Shown here: one piece after another, positions 1-12,226 of the stretch
How positions within the stretch are numbered: the stretch's first letter is position 1
Layout of the letters: every line of letters begins with the position of its first letter
Assembly (NCBI GenBank): GCA_030674185.1
Contig: JAPXFY010000026.1
Coordinates: forward strand, 56,664,252-56,728,251
From: Monoplex corrugatus
Lineage: Eukaryota > Mollusca > Gastropoda > Littorinimorpha > Ranellidae
Length of the DNA: 64,000 nt
Direction of reading: 5' to 3'
Notes under the pieces: generated by a model
Databases searched by the model: none
What the model was told of the DNA's origin: nothing
The model's input: only the letters and a program-made list of their open reading frames with translations
Translations under genes and position numbers: made by a program

Positions 1-594
1 AATGGCGCAGCATCGAGACAAGTTGATAAGTTTAAATATCTTGGAGCAGTCATCTCACTAGACTGCAGATGCACATGAGAAATATCCCACAGAATTGGCC
101 AAACTAACACAGCACTCAAGAAATGGAAAGCGTTCTTACATACAAATGCATATCAATTAATATCAGGAAGAGAGATCTTCAATATTATATACAACCAATA
201 CTTTCGTACATACGTGAAGCTAGAGGGTCAACAAGCAAAGTCAGAACAAGAATGAGGCAACGGAAATGTGGTTTTTAAGAAGAATTTTAAGAGTTCCATG
301 GACAGCAAAAACAGTCTTGAAAGAAGAAAACACAAAAAGAACATTAATGAAAAAGATTAGGAAATGATAAGCAACATGTATAGGACACTTTCAGACACTT
401 TATGACGCAAGAGAAATTTGAGGAAACAGGAAAGCTGAAAGGAAAAACAGCACCAGACTGTCCCAGGCGAAAATATTAGACAGTATTGCAGTGTGGATGA
501 GGACAAAAACGATAGGAGATACACCTGCAGCGACAAAAGATACAGTGGAGGGCCATGATCGCCAACGCCATGCAATATGGCACATAATGATGAG
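1..594 (+). mobile_element. Degenerate 3' end of a non-LTR retrotransposon (LINE family A)
   Basis: This stretch matches, base for base over long runs, the last third of the better preserved copy at 27742-28911. Shared landmarks in the same order are the text for 'KFKYL', the segment on cysteine-poor basic residues, and the end reading GCCAACGCCATGC followed by a short GATGAT tail. Stops and indels break every frame, so it is a fossil. It enters the window already 5'-truncated. The family encodes an endonuclease and reverse transcriptase used for target-primed reverse transcription. The clade (RTE-like is my guess) is not proven by sequence alone. Confidence 0.75.
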
Positions 595-720
595 GAGCTG
601 GGATTGAACTTGAGATATCAGATTTGAGTCCATAGTTCAATCAGAAGAACCACCCAGTCAGAGTAGAAAGAGGGAGGGAAAGGGTTAAGTCTAGACCCTA
701 CCCTGATCCAAAGATAAGGG
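595..720 (+). repeat. Partial copy of dispersed SINE-like family S1
   Basis: The text CTGGGATTGAACTTGAGATA matches the 3' part of the dispersed family seen more fully at 1640-1915, 6715-6990, 13872-14115 and, inverted, at 14980-15540. No coding potential. Confidence 0.45.
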
Positions 721-980
721 CTGATAGCTTGATTGATTGATTTGGTTCAGATTTTACGTCCACACCCACCTCAGGTGATATGGCCGACGGGGATAACTAT
801 CCCAGGGAAGTGGGGGAAGGAGGGACCTATCTAATCTTATACTGCCTCCACCAGAACAACAATGATGTTGAAGATGGGACAGTGAGAAGGCCAGTTTTAA
901 TGTAGCGCACCCCGGGATTCGAACCCACAACCATTAGCATGTAGATCCGACGCTCAACCCTCCTGAGCTACAGGGGCCCG
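721..980 (-). mobile_element. tRNA-derived SINE, minus strand
   Basis: Read on the minus strand, 978 down to 911 gives a tRNA-like head. It has a box A-like TAGCTCAGGAGGG, then a box B GGTTCGAATCC typical of a T arm, with roughly tRNA spacing between them. A non-tRNA body follows down to about 721. Its last part, around 745-790, is shared with 48690-48765. This layout (pol III head, body, tail) is that of a tRNA-derived SINE. A free tRNA pseudogene is the alternative, but the shared body argues for a SINE. Confidence 0.6.
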
Positions 981-1126
981 CACTGATAGCTTATCTGAAC
1001 CTGAAACATACGAGGCTATCATCCCTTTTTCTGTGGGCTGCTGTGTGTTTTGAACGCGTGTTTGTCATACTAATGCTTGTCAACATGAACTAGTTTGTGG
1101 ATCTGTATGTATAGTGTCTGAGTGTT

Positions 1127-1127
<1 letters not shown>

Positions 1128-1165
<38 letters not shown>

Positions 1166-1172
1166 TGTGTGT

Positions 1173-1220
<48 letters not shown>

Positions 1221-1509
1221 CGTGTGACCTGGTTTTGAAAAAGTGCTTATTCTTGATACTAGTGGTTTCCTGTTCGCTGTTTATCTCTCGGCGTTTCTGT
1301 TTTGGGCATATACAAATGATAAGAAAAGATATTGACAATCGCTTTGGAAACCGTTGTTTTTTGCACAGGTGTTTGTGCTCCTTACCCTTACATTATTCAT
1401 CTGTATGTATGTGAATGCGCTCTGTGTGTGTGTGTATGTGTGTGTGCGTGCGTGCGTGCGTGCGTGTGTGTGTGTGTGTGTGTATGTGTGAGTGTGTATG
1501 TGTGTGTAT

Positions 1510-1598
<89 letters not shown>

Positions 1599-1640
1599 TG
1601 TGTGGCTGGAGTTTGGAGGTTGTTGTTTTTTTTCTTCAAG
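1128..1640. repeat. Two TG microsatellites with intervening sequence
   Basis: TG tracts fill 1128-1217 and about 1420-1603, with TGCG and TGTA interruptions. The 200 bases between them show nothing recognisable. Long open frames here are products of the dinucleotide repeat. Confidence 0.95.
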
Positions 1641-1915
1641 AGGAATTTTTCGCACTCGGACAAATCCATATATGTTTCACCGAAATTTGCCTGCATTTAT
1701 CTGGCAAACTCCCTGAGCCTGCGCAAAACCTTATCTGCTGATAAGGCCTTGAAATGGCGAGGGGGGGGAGGGGGGGGTGCAGAATGGACCTATGAAACAC
1801 TCTGCTGACATCACCAGAAAGGTGGAAAAATTCAAATGGGCAGAGAGCAGGCCAGTTTTCAATGTTGCGGGCTGATATTGATTTCGAAGTACCAGATCTT
1901 GAATCTTGGAGGTAA
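1641..1915 (+). repeat. Dispersed SINE-like family S1, copy 1
   Basis: Landmarks of the family in order: CACTCGGACAAATCCATAT, CTGAGCCTGCGCAAAACC, AAGGCCTTGAAA, GCTGACATCACCAGAAAG, GGCCAGTTTTCAATGTTGCG and a TTGAATC end. The same string of landmarks recurs at 6715-6990 and 13872-14115, and inverted at 14980-15540. A run of G (about 1760-1778) interrupts this copy. No ORF and no clear pol III promoter were seen, so SINE-like describes its dispersal only. Confidence 0.6.
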
Positions 1916-1944
1916 TTTTCTGGGTTTTTTTTTCTGAACCATAA

Positions 1945-2300
1945 TGTGAACAGGATTTATTAGTGGTGTCCTGAAGGTAACGTTGTGCAGGATTTATTGG
2001 AGATTAGAGACGTCATGACGATAACATTGCGCAAAGTTCTATGGAGATGCATGAAAAAAACAACAACAACAACAAACAAACAGAATTTATTGGAGGTATC
2101 CTGAAGATAACATTGGCCAAGATTTATTGGAAGTATCCTGAGGATAACGTTGCGCAGATTTTTGGAGGTATCCTGAAGATAAATGTCTGCAGGACTGATT
2201 AAATTTTTCTGAAGATAGTATTGTGGAGGATTCCAGTATTGCAAGCGCCCCGACAGGATATGTTGCAAGCGTCCTAAAGATGACATTAAACCGGATCGTG
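1945..2300. repeat. Degenerate ~38-bp tandem array
   Basis: The theme TTATTGGAGGTATCCTGAAG ATAACATTG GCA recurs about nine times with many indels, interrupted by an AAC-rich tract near 2055-2085. An old, decaying minisatellite. Confidence 0.6.
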
Positions 2301-2460
2301 CAATGCAGGCTAAACTGTCCAGGGCGTTTCGGATAAGTGGAGAGGTACAGGAGTAGAGAGAGTGAGGAAGGGGGTTAAGGTACGGGTGGTTAAGAGCGGA
2401 GATAGAGAGACAGAGAAATAACGAAGACAGAAAGAGACAGATGTCGACAGACAGAAGTTG

Positions 2461-2473
2461 AGAGACTGAGAGC

Positions 2474-2567
<94 letters not shown>

Positions 2568-2919
2568 GACAGACAGACAGACAGGCAGGCAGACAGACAG
2601 ACAGACAGGCAGGCAGACAGACAGACAGCAGACAGGCAGGCAGGCAGGCAGCAGCAGACAGACAGACAGAGGGCTGTCAAGGATAGCATCCAATTAGTCC
2701 CTGGTTGATCTGTCTTACAACTAGTGCTAGAATTGAGAGAAGGAGAGGGAGAGTTTAGGAGGGACAAACGCACATAAGCTGACAGAGAGAGAGAAATAGA
2801 GACAAAACAGGACAGACAGACTGAGAGCTGAAAGAGAGAGAGAGGAGAGAGAGGAGAGGAGAGAGAGAGAGGAAGGAGAGAGAGAGAGAGAGAGAGGAGG
2901 AGAGAGAGGAGAGAGAAGA

Positions 2920-2967
<48 letters not shown>

Positions 2968-3100
2968 GAGAGAGAGTATGGCAAAATGAAACACCGATTT
3001 AGCATAGTTTTTAGTATTGCGTTTTTTCCATCAAGCGCGGAGCGCTTATTCTTTGTCTTTTATTTAAAAGCATGACAAAGATTTGAACTCTCTCTCTCTA

Positions 3101-3195
<95 letters not shown>
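2461..3195. repeat. GA, GACA/GGCA and TC/CA microsatellite cluster
   Basis: GA runs fill 2481-2540 and continue as GACA and GGCA units to about 2680. A second impure GA block covers 2780-2977. TC then CA dinucleotides occupy about 3091-3193. Ser/Leu-rich open frames on the minus strand are repeat products. Confidence 0.95.
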
Positions 3196-3544
3196 GAGAG
3201 AGAAGCTTATGTGTCATGTCGATCATGTGTATGGGCAGACTTGTAATTTCCATTGAGCGAATATTTAATACAGCATTATTGTATTATAATATGGTGTATT
3301 TTACTATTATTGTAGCGTATTTTACTCTATTGTGGTGTATTGTCGTGCATTGTATCGTATTGTATTTTACTGTGTTGTAGTGTATTGTACTGAGACAGAG
3401 AGACACCTACAGGAGAAAGAAGACCAGTCTTTGTTAACTTAGATGATATATAAATGGTAGTAAGAAACTCGTGACAGCAGAAGTCGATAGAGGAGAAACC
3501 CCGTCAAACAAGTGTGTCAGCCCTTAACTCCTGACATTCCAAGG
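3196..3544. other. Unassigned sequence with a short TATTGTATTTTACTG degenerate array
   Basis: Around 3265-3390 a TATTGTA-GTGTATTTTACT theme recurs several times. The rest shows no gene or known element. Confidence 0.4.
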
Positions 3545-4604
3545 AGTCATGACTCTTAGATGCCCTTCTGTTGTTGCCTTTTTTATTTTTTTATTTTTTT
3601 TTTTTAAAGAAATTTGTCTTCCACCTGGAATCGAAACCGCGCATAGAAGGTGGTCAGGCGTGTCAAGGCAAAGTCACTCTTGCGACAGATGTCTTAGCCA
3701 TGGTTACCAGCAACGTATAGGGGAAATTTTGATGTTAACTTTCGTTCCTTCTGGTCCAGATCCAGCTAGACCTCTTTTCCGCTGCTTTTCCATTGCCTTT
3801 AGGGCTCTGGTCCTCTCTCTCCCCGAAATCGAGGAGAGCTGCTTCATAAGATCATAGGTTGATGTGTTTATCAACCCCCTTGCTCCAACCTCTATGGCGA
3901 AGACTTTGGCTTGAAAGCCAGATGTCCTCAAGTTGCTGGTAGACTGGCGTATTTTTCAGTCTTATAGATATGGGCATCCTCCATTCTAGTTTCGTACGGT
4001 ACAGTTAGCTCGATTAGAATCACTATGTCTGGTCTCATGCCACTATTCCTGATGATTTCTGGGTGTGTTTTTTTTTTCCATTGTGGAAGATCTGCTATGC
4101 ACTTCGAGTCATCTGCTTCATCCAGCAGACCCCCTCTTCCATGCTGTGGGTGTCACATCTTTTTCAGGCCACATTTTCCTGTCTCCTGCTGGTGGCAGTT
4201 TTTTTTCCTCTGGCAGTGCTGATCGCTTGTGCGATGTCTTGAAGCACTTGATTGTGCCTTCATGTGTACCTACCTTGGGTTAGCGCTACCTTGCATGAGT
4301 TCAAGACATGTTCCATTGTCTGTTTGCCCTGGCAGAGCGGGCAAGCAGGGTTATCTGATTTCCCCCATTTCACCAGATTAGCATTCGAGGGCAGGAAGTC
4401 ATGCACAGATCTGAAAATAAAACTGATTCTGAGAGGGGCCATGTGCCACAAGTCATTCCAGCTCAGACTTCTATCGAGTGCATTTTCCCAAGTCGTCCAC
4501 TGTCCCTGTTGCCTTGCTGAATTGCTTTCTGAAGTCTTGTGGCGTCCTCTTCTTTCTTCATCTCTTGTATTACCATATCTCTTTTTGCCTTCCATTGGCC
4601 TTTG
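3545..4604 (-). mobile_element. R2/NeSL-like LINE C-terminal region, fossil
   Basis: On the minus strand a protein-like stretch (about 4661 to 4260) contains 'PLRISFIFRSVHDFLPS' and then a zinc-knuckle-like CPLC-(x9)-H-(x4)-C. This pattern is typical of C-terminal regions of LINEs with a restriction-like endonuclease. Further down (3931 to 3704) comes 'FAIEVGARGLI', a conserved end segment of that group. The part between is frameshifted. The element is interrupted by the LINE at 4605-4922, and its sequence resumes at 4934. It cannot make protein. The R2/NeSL assignment comes from remembered family motifs, not a search. Confidence 0.6.
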
Positions 4605-4922
4605 GAAAGCAAAGAAAACAAACGAGGACAGTCTTGATGGAGGCAGACACGAGTAGATCACTCATAAGGAAGATTAGGAAAAGACAGGCAACATTTATGG
4701 CCATTTTATGAGGAAGGGAGATTTGGAGCACCTGGTCACAACGGGAAAGCTGGAGGGAAAGAGAGCACCAGGTAGACCCAGGTAGAAAATGCTGGACGGA
4801 CTTGCAGAGTGGCTGGGGATGAGGAGGGTGGGGGAGATGCTAGGGGCAACGAGAGATAGAGATGGTTGGAAGTCCATGGTCGCCAACGCCATGCGGCAGG
4901 GCACCTGATGATGATGATGATG
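4605..4922 (+). mobile_element. 5'-truncated LINE family A insertion with 11-bp target-site duplication
   Basis: Nearly identical to 28605-28911 (the last ~100 codons plus the GATGATGAT tail), with few differences, so relatively young. It is flanked by ATTGGCCTTTG at 4594-4604 and 4923-4933, an 11-bp direct repeat expected for target-primed insertion. It landed inside the older minus-strand R2-like LINE. The reading frame has at least one stop (GGTAGAAAATG where the better copy reads GGGAGAGAATG). Confidence 0.85.
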
Positions 4923-5510
4923 ATTGGCCTTTGACCACCATTCTGTTTTTCTTGATCCCAATCCCTGCCTTTTGGTCTAAAAGCAGTATCTCAGTTACAT
5001 AGACACTAACACAGTCTACACAAAATACATCAGCAATAACTGCTGTGTTTTCCCCCTCATTTAGAAAAAAAAAATATAAACAAGATGTAAGACAAATATG
5101 TCAACTAAGCAGAATCAGTGGCTTCAAAGACACATCACTGAGTTTCCAATCTCATCTAACATCTTAAACAAAACATCTACATGCATGAAGTGCAAAACGA
5201 CACTGACAAGACACAGAAACAAACAAACAAACAAACAAACAAACAAACAAACAAACAAACAACAACAACAACAAAAAAGACCCCGTAATAACAGTCGTGA
5301 ATAAACACGGAATCATCAAATTACATCTCAAACTATGCAGTTGCAGATACAACAGTCCTGTTTCTCTAAGAGATGTGCAGATTTCATGTCCGTTTTTTGT
5401 TTAGGCCTACATTCTTTTGTGCTACATTCTGTTGTCTGATACATATCTTGTGTGTGATATTTTGTGGTCTAATCAATGATACCCCGTTAATTATGTTCGG
5501 TAGTATCTCC
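4923..5510. other. Remainder of the R2-like LINE and an AAAC microsatellite
   Basis: The first 60 bases after the duplication continue the minus-strand R2-like sequence. A pure CAAA/ACAA tract lies at about 5217-5275. The rest has no recognisable gene. Confidence 0.5.
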
Positions 5511-5542
5511 CCCCCCCCCCCCCAATTTGGCGTTAATGTGTG

Positions 5543-5629
<87 letters not shown>

Positions 5630-5630
5630 A
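5508..5630. repeat. Poly-C, AT and GT compound microsatellite
   Basis: C-run at 5510-5523, AT-run about 5544-5578, GT-run about 5579-5627. Confidence 0.95.
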
Positions 5631-6700
5631 AGGATTTTTAAATCAAACAGCGAGTATGTGCGCATGCTAGGCCTACTATACCACACAGAATGTTCGAAAG
5701 CCGAAGCGTCATCATTTGGTGTTTTCTGGGGAAACATTCATCACACTCGGGTAATTCCATATGCGCTCCATCAGATCGTGCCATCGGTTATCTGAGCCGA
5801 GAGATGCACAAAACGCGATGACTCTTTTAAAAAGAACCTGCAAGCCCGCGTCGCCGTGGGAGAACTGAAATTAAAACTGAAACGTGATTGCATGCCTGCC
5901 AACTCCATCTGTAAGCGGTTGCCATACAAACCGGTTTACGTGTTCACCTCTGACCCCTCGGATCAGGAAACAAGTGCGTGATGTAGGCATGCGCAGTGAT
6001 GCGATTAGTGATATCGATCCAAGTCCAAACAGAAGCGGCTGACCGTGGTGGGGAGGCGTTTACCACGCTTCGGCTGAGTTATCATCAATGGGTTACAGTT
6101 GTTCGCTGAGGAGTGAGTGCACTGTGTAATTTTAATCAAAAAGTGTGGTCTTAGTTTGTGGTGGGTGTGAGCGATAGATTTGTTGGAGGGTAGGAAAGTG
6201 GTATTGTGAGGAAGCGGCTGTCAGGAAATGGACACAATTGACACCAAACAGTCGGACACTCCCGACGAAGCGATGTCGTTTAGGCCTGTGTATACATAGA
6301 TCTGCAATAATAGGTAGATGCATGCGGCACGCAATGGCAAGGGATGAGAATAGGGAGGTCGTTTCTTCTGTCAGTCTGTTGCTGAACAGTGCCATCTTCC
6401 AGTTGTGCTTCTCGAAAAGTAGATCTGTGGATGGTGATGAGGTGGGCGTGTCGTGTGTAGGCCTAACATGATAACAATATTACCAGTGACACCATCCGCG
6501 CCACTCCTTACACTTACAGTGTGTTTTCGTGCACCCACTGATCGTGTTAACACGTCAACTGTCAGTACAGTGTGACAAGTGAGAATCGCTCCTCACCAAC
6601 CACACAGATAGAGTGACAAGTGATGCTATCACAAACCGTTCACCACCCCTCTAGTCTGCAGTGGGAACAAGACAGGTTTGAAGTTTATTCAAGAGGGATT
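5631..6700 (+). promoter_or_regulatory. Candidate 5' regulatory region of the EEIG1/2-like gene (weak)
   Basis: This is the longest stretch upstream of the first coding exon that is mostly free of simple repeats. It is richer in CpG than its surroundings, for example near 5850-6060. No TATA box or initiator could be fixed. A short segment at 5740-5790 resembles another dispersed repeat (see 60175-60235). The promoter label is inference from position and composition only. Confidence 0.2.
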
Positions 6701-6990
6701 CATTGTACATGGACAATTATTCTCCATCCAATCTGTTACTCAGTCTGTTAAGTGGCAGATTCCTTGAGCTAACACAAGACACTGTTTTTGGCAAGGTCTT
6801 GAAACAGAAGGGAGAAGATGGGAGTGGGGCATGGCTAATGAAATACTAAGCTGACACCACCTGAATGATTGGAGCATTAAGATGGGCAGCAAATGGACCA
6901 GATTTTATGTTGCAGGCTGGGACTAAACTCAAGATCATCTCGAGTCCTGGGCTCTTTTCCAAGAGCCAGTCAGCCTTGAAAACGATAAGT
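6701..6990 (+). repeat. Dispersed SINE-like family S1, copy 2
   Basis: It carries the family landmarks: CTTGAGCTAACACAAGACAC, AAGGTCTTGAAA, GCTGACACCACCTGAATGAT, GGCAGCAAATGGACCAG and GGGACTAAACTCAAGATCA. The last of these is an unfilled version of the site into which a MITE inserted at 19616. Confidence 0.65.
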
Positions 6991-8530
<1,540 letters not shown>

Positions 8531-9490
8531 GTCATAGACGATATACCTGGAAATCAAAAAAAAACAGACAATGACAATAAGAAAATAAAAATCAGAAATC
8601 AGATAGATTACATCATGATAGACGGCATGGAGAACTACTGTCCTAAGCTCAAAAACAAAACCAGGAGCTGATTGTGAGCAATCACCACACCTAGTCGCAA
8701 CAAAAATTCGACTCAAAGCTTAAAAACTAAACAAACCAAGCCATCCCGTAAGTTTGATCTACTGAAATGGAAAAATCAAGACATTGCATCTGATTTTGAG
8801 ATCAAAGTCAGCAATCATTTCAAGGACTGGACAGTAAACGGCCAGTATCCTGAAGAAATTTGGGTAGATATGAAGAAGACCTACTCTGAAGTAGCAGAAG
8901 AAAAGTCAGGCAGGAAAAAAAGAAAACCAACTAAGCCCTACATCAGCGAGGAAGTTATGGATCTAGCCAAACACAGAAAAGCCAAGCTCGCAAATCTGGA
9001 AGAAAAGAAGAATACAAAAACCCAAAAGAGAAATTAAGAGCAAAATTAGAAGAGATAAGAAAATTTGGCTGGAGGAAGAATGTGTAAAAATAAATGAGCA
9101 CAATGAATACAGAAGATCCAGGGATCTATTCCAACAGATAAAGAAAGTTCAATCCACTAAATTCCAGCCCAGAAATGAGTACATCAACAGCAAGGAAGGC
9201 ATCACACTGACTGAACCAGAGCATATTATAAACAAATGGAACGAATATGGAGCATCCCTTTTTTGTGACAACAGCCCTCAAGACACTTTATGCTAAGAAT
9301 CAGAATCGAACCACTTTTGAGTGAAATTGAAGCAGCCACCAAGCAGTTAAATACAAGAAAATCCCCAGGAACAGATAATGTTCCAGGAGAATTGTTAAAA
9401 TATGCTGGAAAAGAAGGTCTAATTAGCAATGCACCATCTTTGTTGTAAAATTGGAGTACTCGTCAGTGGCCAACAGATTGGAAACTTACC
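8531..9490 (+). mobile_element. LINE fragment: end of endonuclease domain and linker to reverse transcriptase
   Basis: Frameshifted pieces read in order 'IRNQIDYIMIDG' (C-terminal part of an apurinic-type endonuclease domain), 'DCEQSPHLVATKIRLK', then 'KPYISEEVMDLAKHRK', 'EGITLTEPEHIINKWNEY' and 'LNTRKSPGTDNVPGELLKY'. The last is the usual lead-in to LINE reverse transcriptase. It ends before the catalytic domain, so it is truncated at both ends. It lies between copies 3 and 4 of the duplicated exon 1 donor and so separated them. It may be the 5' half of family A or a relative. Confidence 0.7.
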
Positions 9491-9630
9491 TTAACTAAGT
9501 ACTCATTTAGTCGTTTAAATGTGGACAGCCACTTTGATTACTTACCCAGGTAAACCCCACTTTCTTTGATTATTTTTTACCTAGACTGAATGCTTGTTCC
9601 ATTCAGTCATTCAGGGAAAGGTGTCTTCAC
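9491..9630 (+). repeat. Fourth copy of the exon 1 donor repeat
   Basis: CTCATTTAGTCGTTTAAATG precedes GATTACTTACCCAG and GTAAACCCCACTTT. These match the second and third copies at 8310-8440 in the same order. The donor-like GT is at 9550-9551. Confidence 0.65.
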
Positions 9631-9734
9631 ATTGTGAAATTACTTACTTCCTTACTGCCTCAGTGCCTGTCATGTAGAAAAGCAGTGAAGGCTTTCATTT
9701 ACAACTCTGTTTTTTGGGCTAACCTTTGTGTACT

Positions 9735-9992
9735 TAATCAGTTTGGTATTATATGTATATTTAATACCCCCTCCTCCCCACTGATAAATTGGACAGAATA
9801 GCATCACCAGGAGCATATATCCATAGATTATTTGTGTGAATGTGACACATATACTTGCACATCATTTTCGTTTGCAGCTTTCCTTTTTTCCATTGTCATT
9901 AACATGTTTAAATGTGTGTTTTGTTTGAGATGGTTATAGCCCTGACATGGCTCTGAGCAGCCAGCTGAGCTTTAAAAGCTAATAATAATTCA
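9735..9992 (+). mobile_element. LINE/SINE 3' tail family T, copy 1
   Basis: Shares GATAAATTGGACAGA, CACCAGGAGCATAT and a tail GGTTATAGCCCTGACATGGC ... CTTTAAA ... AATAATAAT with the larger copies at 47991-48542 and 57204-57770. Confidence 0.65.
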
Positions 9993-10035
9993 TAAGATAC
10001 TAAGTACAGTACAAAGTGTCACCATGTGTTTGCAG

Positions 10036-10156
10036 GAAAGACATTCGGAACAACAGTGTGGTGTGGAAAGCAGAGTTCAACTTTCCTTGCAAGATGACGG
10101 CCAATGCCAGCACGTGTGAGCTGGACCCCTGCATCTGTCGTATATCTGTCAGGAAG
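10036..10156 (+). CDS. EEIG1: EEIG1/2-like exon 2 (NT-C2 domain, middle)
   Basis: Completes codon 50 and adds residues 51-90. The acceptor is TGTTTGCAG|G and the donor AAG|GTCAGC. It encodes 'VVWKAEFNFPCKMTANAS' and 'ELDPCICRISVRK', matching in order the family block with W-K/R-F-C-K-M-x-A-N-x-x-x-x-x-L-D-P-C. The exon ends in phase 0. A G-rich GGAT array begins within about 15 bases of the donor. Confidence 0.9.
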
Positions 10157-10169
10157 GTCAGCATCAATT

Positions 10170-10905
10170 GGGGTTGGTTTGGATGGGGTTGGAATGGATG
10201 GGGCTGGATTGGGTGGGGCCAGAATTGAGTTGGATGGATTAGATGGATTTGGGTCGTATGGGGCTGGGGCAGGATTGCATGGAGTTGGATTGGATGATGT
10301 TTGGTTTGGTTGGAAGGGGGTGAAATGAATGGGATTTGGTAGGGTGGGGCTGGAGTGGATGAGGTTGGGTTAGAATGGATGGGTTTAAATGGATGGGTTG
10401 GGATGAATGGGGTTGGTTGGATCAGGTTGGGCTGCATGGGATTGAATTGGATAGGGCTGAAATGGATGGGGTTGGGTTGCATGCGGATGGAATGGATGTA
10501 GTTGGAATGGATGTAATTGGACTGGATGGGGTTTGAATGGATGGGATTGAGTTTGTTGGGTTTGGAATGGATGGAGTTAGAATTGGTGGGGGATGGAGTT
10601 GGGCTTGATGAGGTTGTGTTTGATGGGTTTGGGTTTGATAGGGTTGGATTGAAATGGATTGGATGGGATTAAAATGAGTAAGGCTAGAATGGATGGAATT
10701 GGATTGCATAGGGTTGGAATGGATGGGGTTGGATTAGATGGTGCTGGGATGGATGGGGTTGAAATGGGTGATGTTGGAAGAGGTTGGAGTGGATAGTGTG
10801 TGGTTGGATTGGATTGGACTGAAATGGATGGGTTTGGGTTTGGATGAGAATGGAATCAGTGGTATTGGAGGGGATTAGAATGGATGCATTTTGAGGCTTC
10901 CATTT
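10170..10905 (+). repeat. G-rich GGAT/GGGGTT degenerate array in intron 2
   Basis: About 735 bases of short G-rich words such as TGGATGGGGTTGGAATGGA, strongly purine-biased on the coding strand. A minor continuation lies at 11335-11450. The Pro/Ile/Asn-rich minus-strand open frames are repeat products. Several runs of three or four G at close spacing could form G-quadruplexes in the intron RNA. Confidence 0.85.
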
Positions 10906-11200
10906 TACTTTCACTTTTTAAGATAATGTCTCCTCAGTTGGAATGAATTCCATATGCACTGACATCACTGGTGCCATGTGATGGATAAGATCCAGAATGA
11001 TCGTGGCATAAGTCTCATGCCTGCACATAATCCATGATCTGGCCAGGTGCTGAGGTCCTACCTAGCACATATATTTTGCATCATATTTTAGTACTTGTAT
11101 CAGTCTGTCATTGGAGCAGTCTTGGCTACATCGTAATGACATGTGTATCTGTGAATTTTTTTCCTGTAAAAGTGAAAACAAAAGAAAAGGGACTGAATGA
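10906..11200 (+). repeat. Dispersed repeat family S2, copy 1
   Basis: Landmarks: GTTGGAATGAATTCCATATG, GGTGCCATGTG, GATCTGGCCAGGTGCTGAGG, CCTACCTAGCAC and ATGACATGTGTAT. The same order is found at 14160-14445 and, inverted, at 50930-51165. No coding capacity. Confidence 0.7.
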
Positions 11201-11549
11201 AAACAGGCCACTGAGTTTAAACTTGTCTCACCAGTGTTTTACATTGTAAACGTATCACATAAAGGCTCACAGTCAATAGAACACATAGCCTCGACTGCCT
11301 GTTAACATGGTTAAAATAATGTCTCTTTTATCATGGCTCGTCAGTGTGGTTTGAATGGAGGGGATTGTACTGGATGCGATGGGATGGGAATGAATGGGAC
11401 TGGAATGGATTGAAGTGGATGGAATGTGATAGAATAGGATTGGATTATTTTTATGTGTCGTTATGGAATATTTTACTTGATATGCAGGTTGCTTCACTGC
11501 AAAGCAAACAGTAGCAGTTTGTTGTTATGTAGTTTTCTATCTCCTATAG

Positions 11550-12030
11550 TATGTCACCTGTATTATATTTCATCTCCCATAGGATGTTTTTTGTTTCCTG
11601 TTTTCTTGATCTCCCGTAAGTTAGAAACATAATTCCTTGTATGCATGAATTTTGTTTTATAAACCAATAAATGTGATTTTTCTTACAAATTGTTTGTTTA
11701 AAATCAGTAGAAGTGGCTATATCTACAAAATACATGTTTGAAATCATTAGAAGTGGCTTTTTTACAAAAAGCTTTTTTATGGGTATATTTAAAATTGTAG
11801 AAGTGGCTAGTTTTTTAAAACCTATAAGATGACTTTCTGTAGAATTTGTGTCTAAACCAGTAAAAATTACCTTTTTTACAAAGAGTTTGCTTGAAACCAA
11901 TGAAAGTGACCTTTTCTATAAAATGTTTGTTTAAAACGCATAAAACTAATGAAAGTGACTTTTCTACAGAAAAATGTTTCTTTAAAACCCATAGAAGTGA
12001 CTTTTTCTACAGAACTTTAGTCAGGGACAA
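11550..12030 (+). repeat. Degenerate AT-rich ~45-55-bp tandem array
   Basis: The theme AGAAGTGACTTTTTCTAC AAAATGTTTGTTTAAAACC recurs about nine times with indels. No gene. Confidence 0.6.
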
Positions 12031-12226
12031 ACACTTATATTGGGATCTTTTGTATGCCTAGTGGACACTGCATGAGACCTGACTTTGTTGTCTCATCTGA
12101 AAAACCAGCACCCAGATTACCATTCAGGATCTAGTAAAATAGGGGAGATAAGTCACTCTCTGAAGGTGATGATGATGTTCATGTATAAGGTGTGTGTGTG
12201 CAGACAATGACAGACTATTCCATATA

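Noticed and set aside
911..978. Minus-strand tRNA-like sequence as a functional tRNA gene
   Set aside because: Box B is good but acceptor and T stems pair poorly, and a shared non-tRNA body follows. A SINE head fits better.
1128..1810. Cys/Val and Thr/His open frames over TG/CA tracts (similar ones at 18600, 21060, 27185, 49560, 51520)
   Set aside because: Pure dinucleotide repeat products without start context or conservation.
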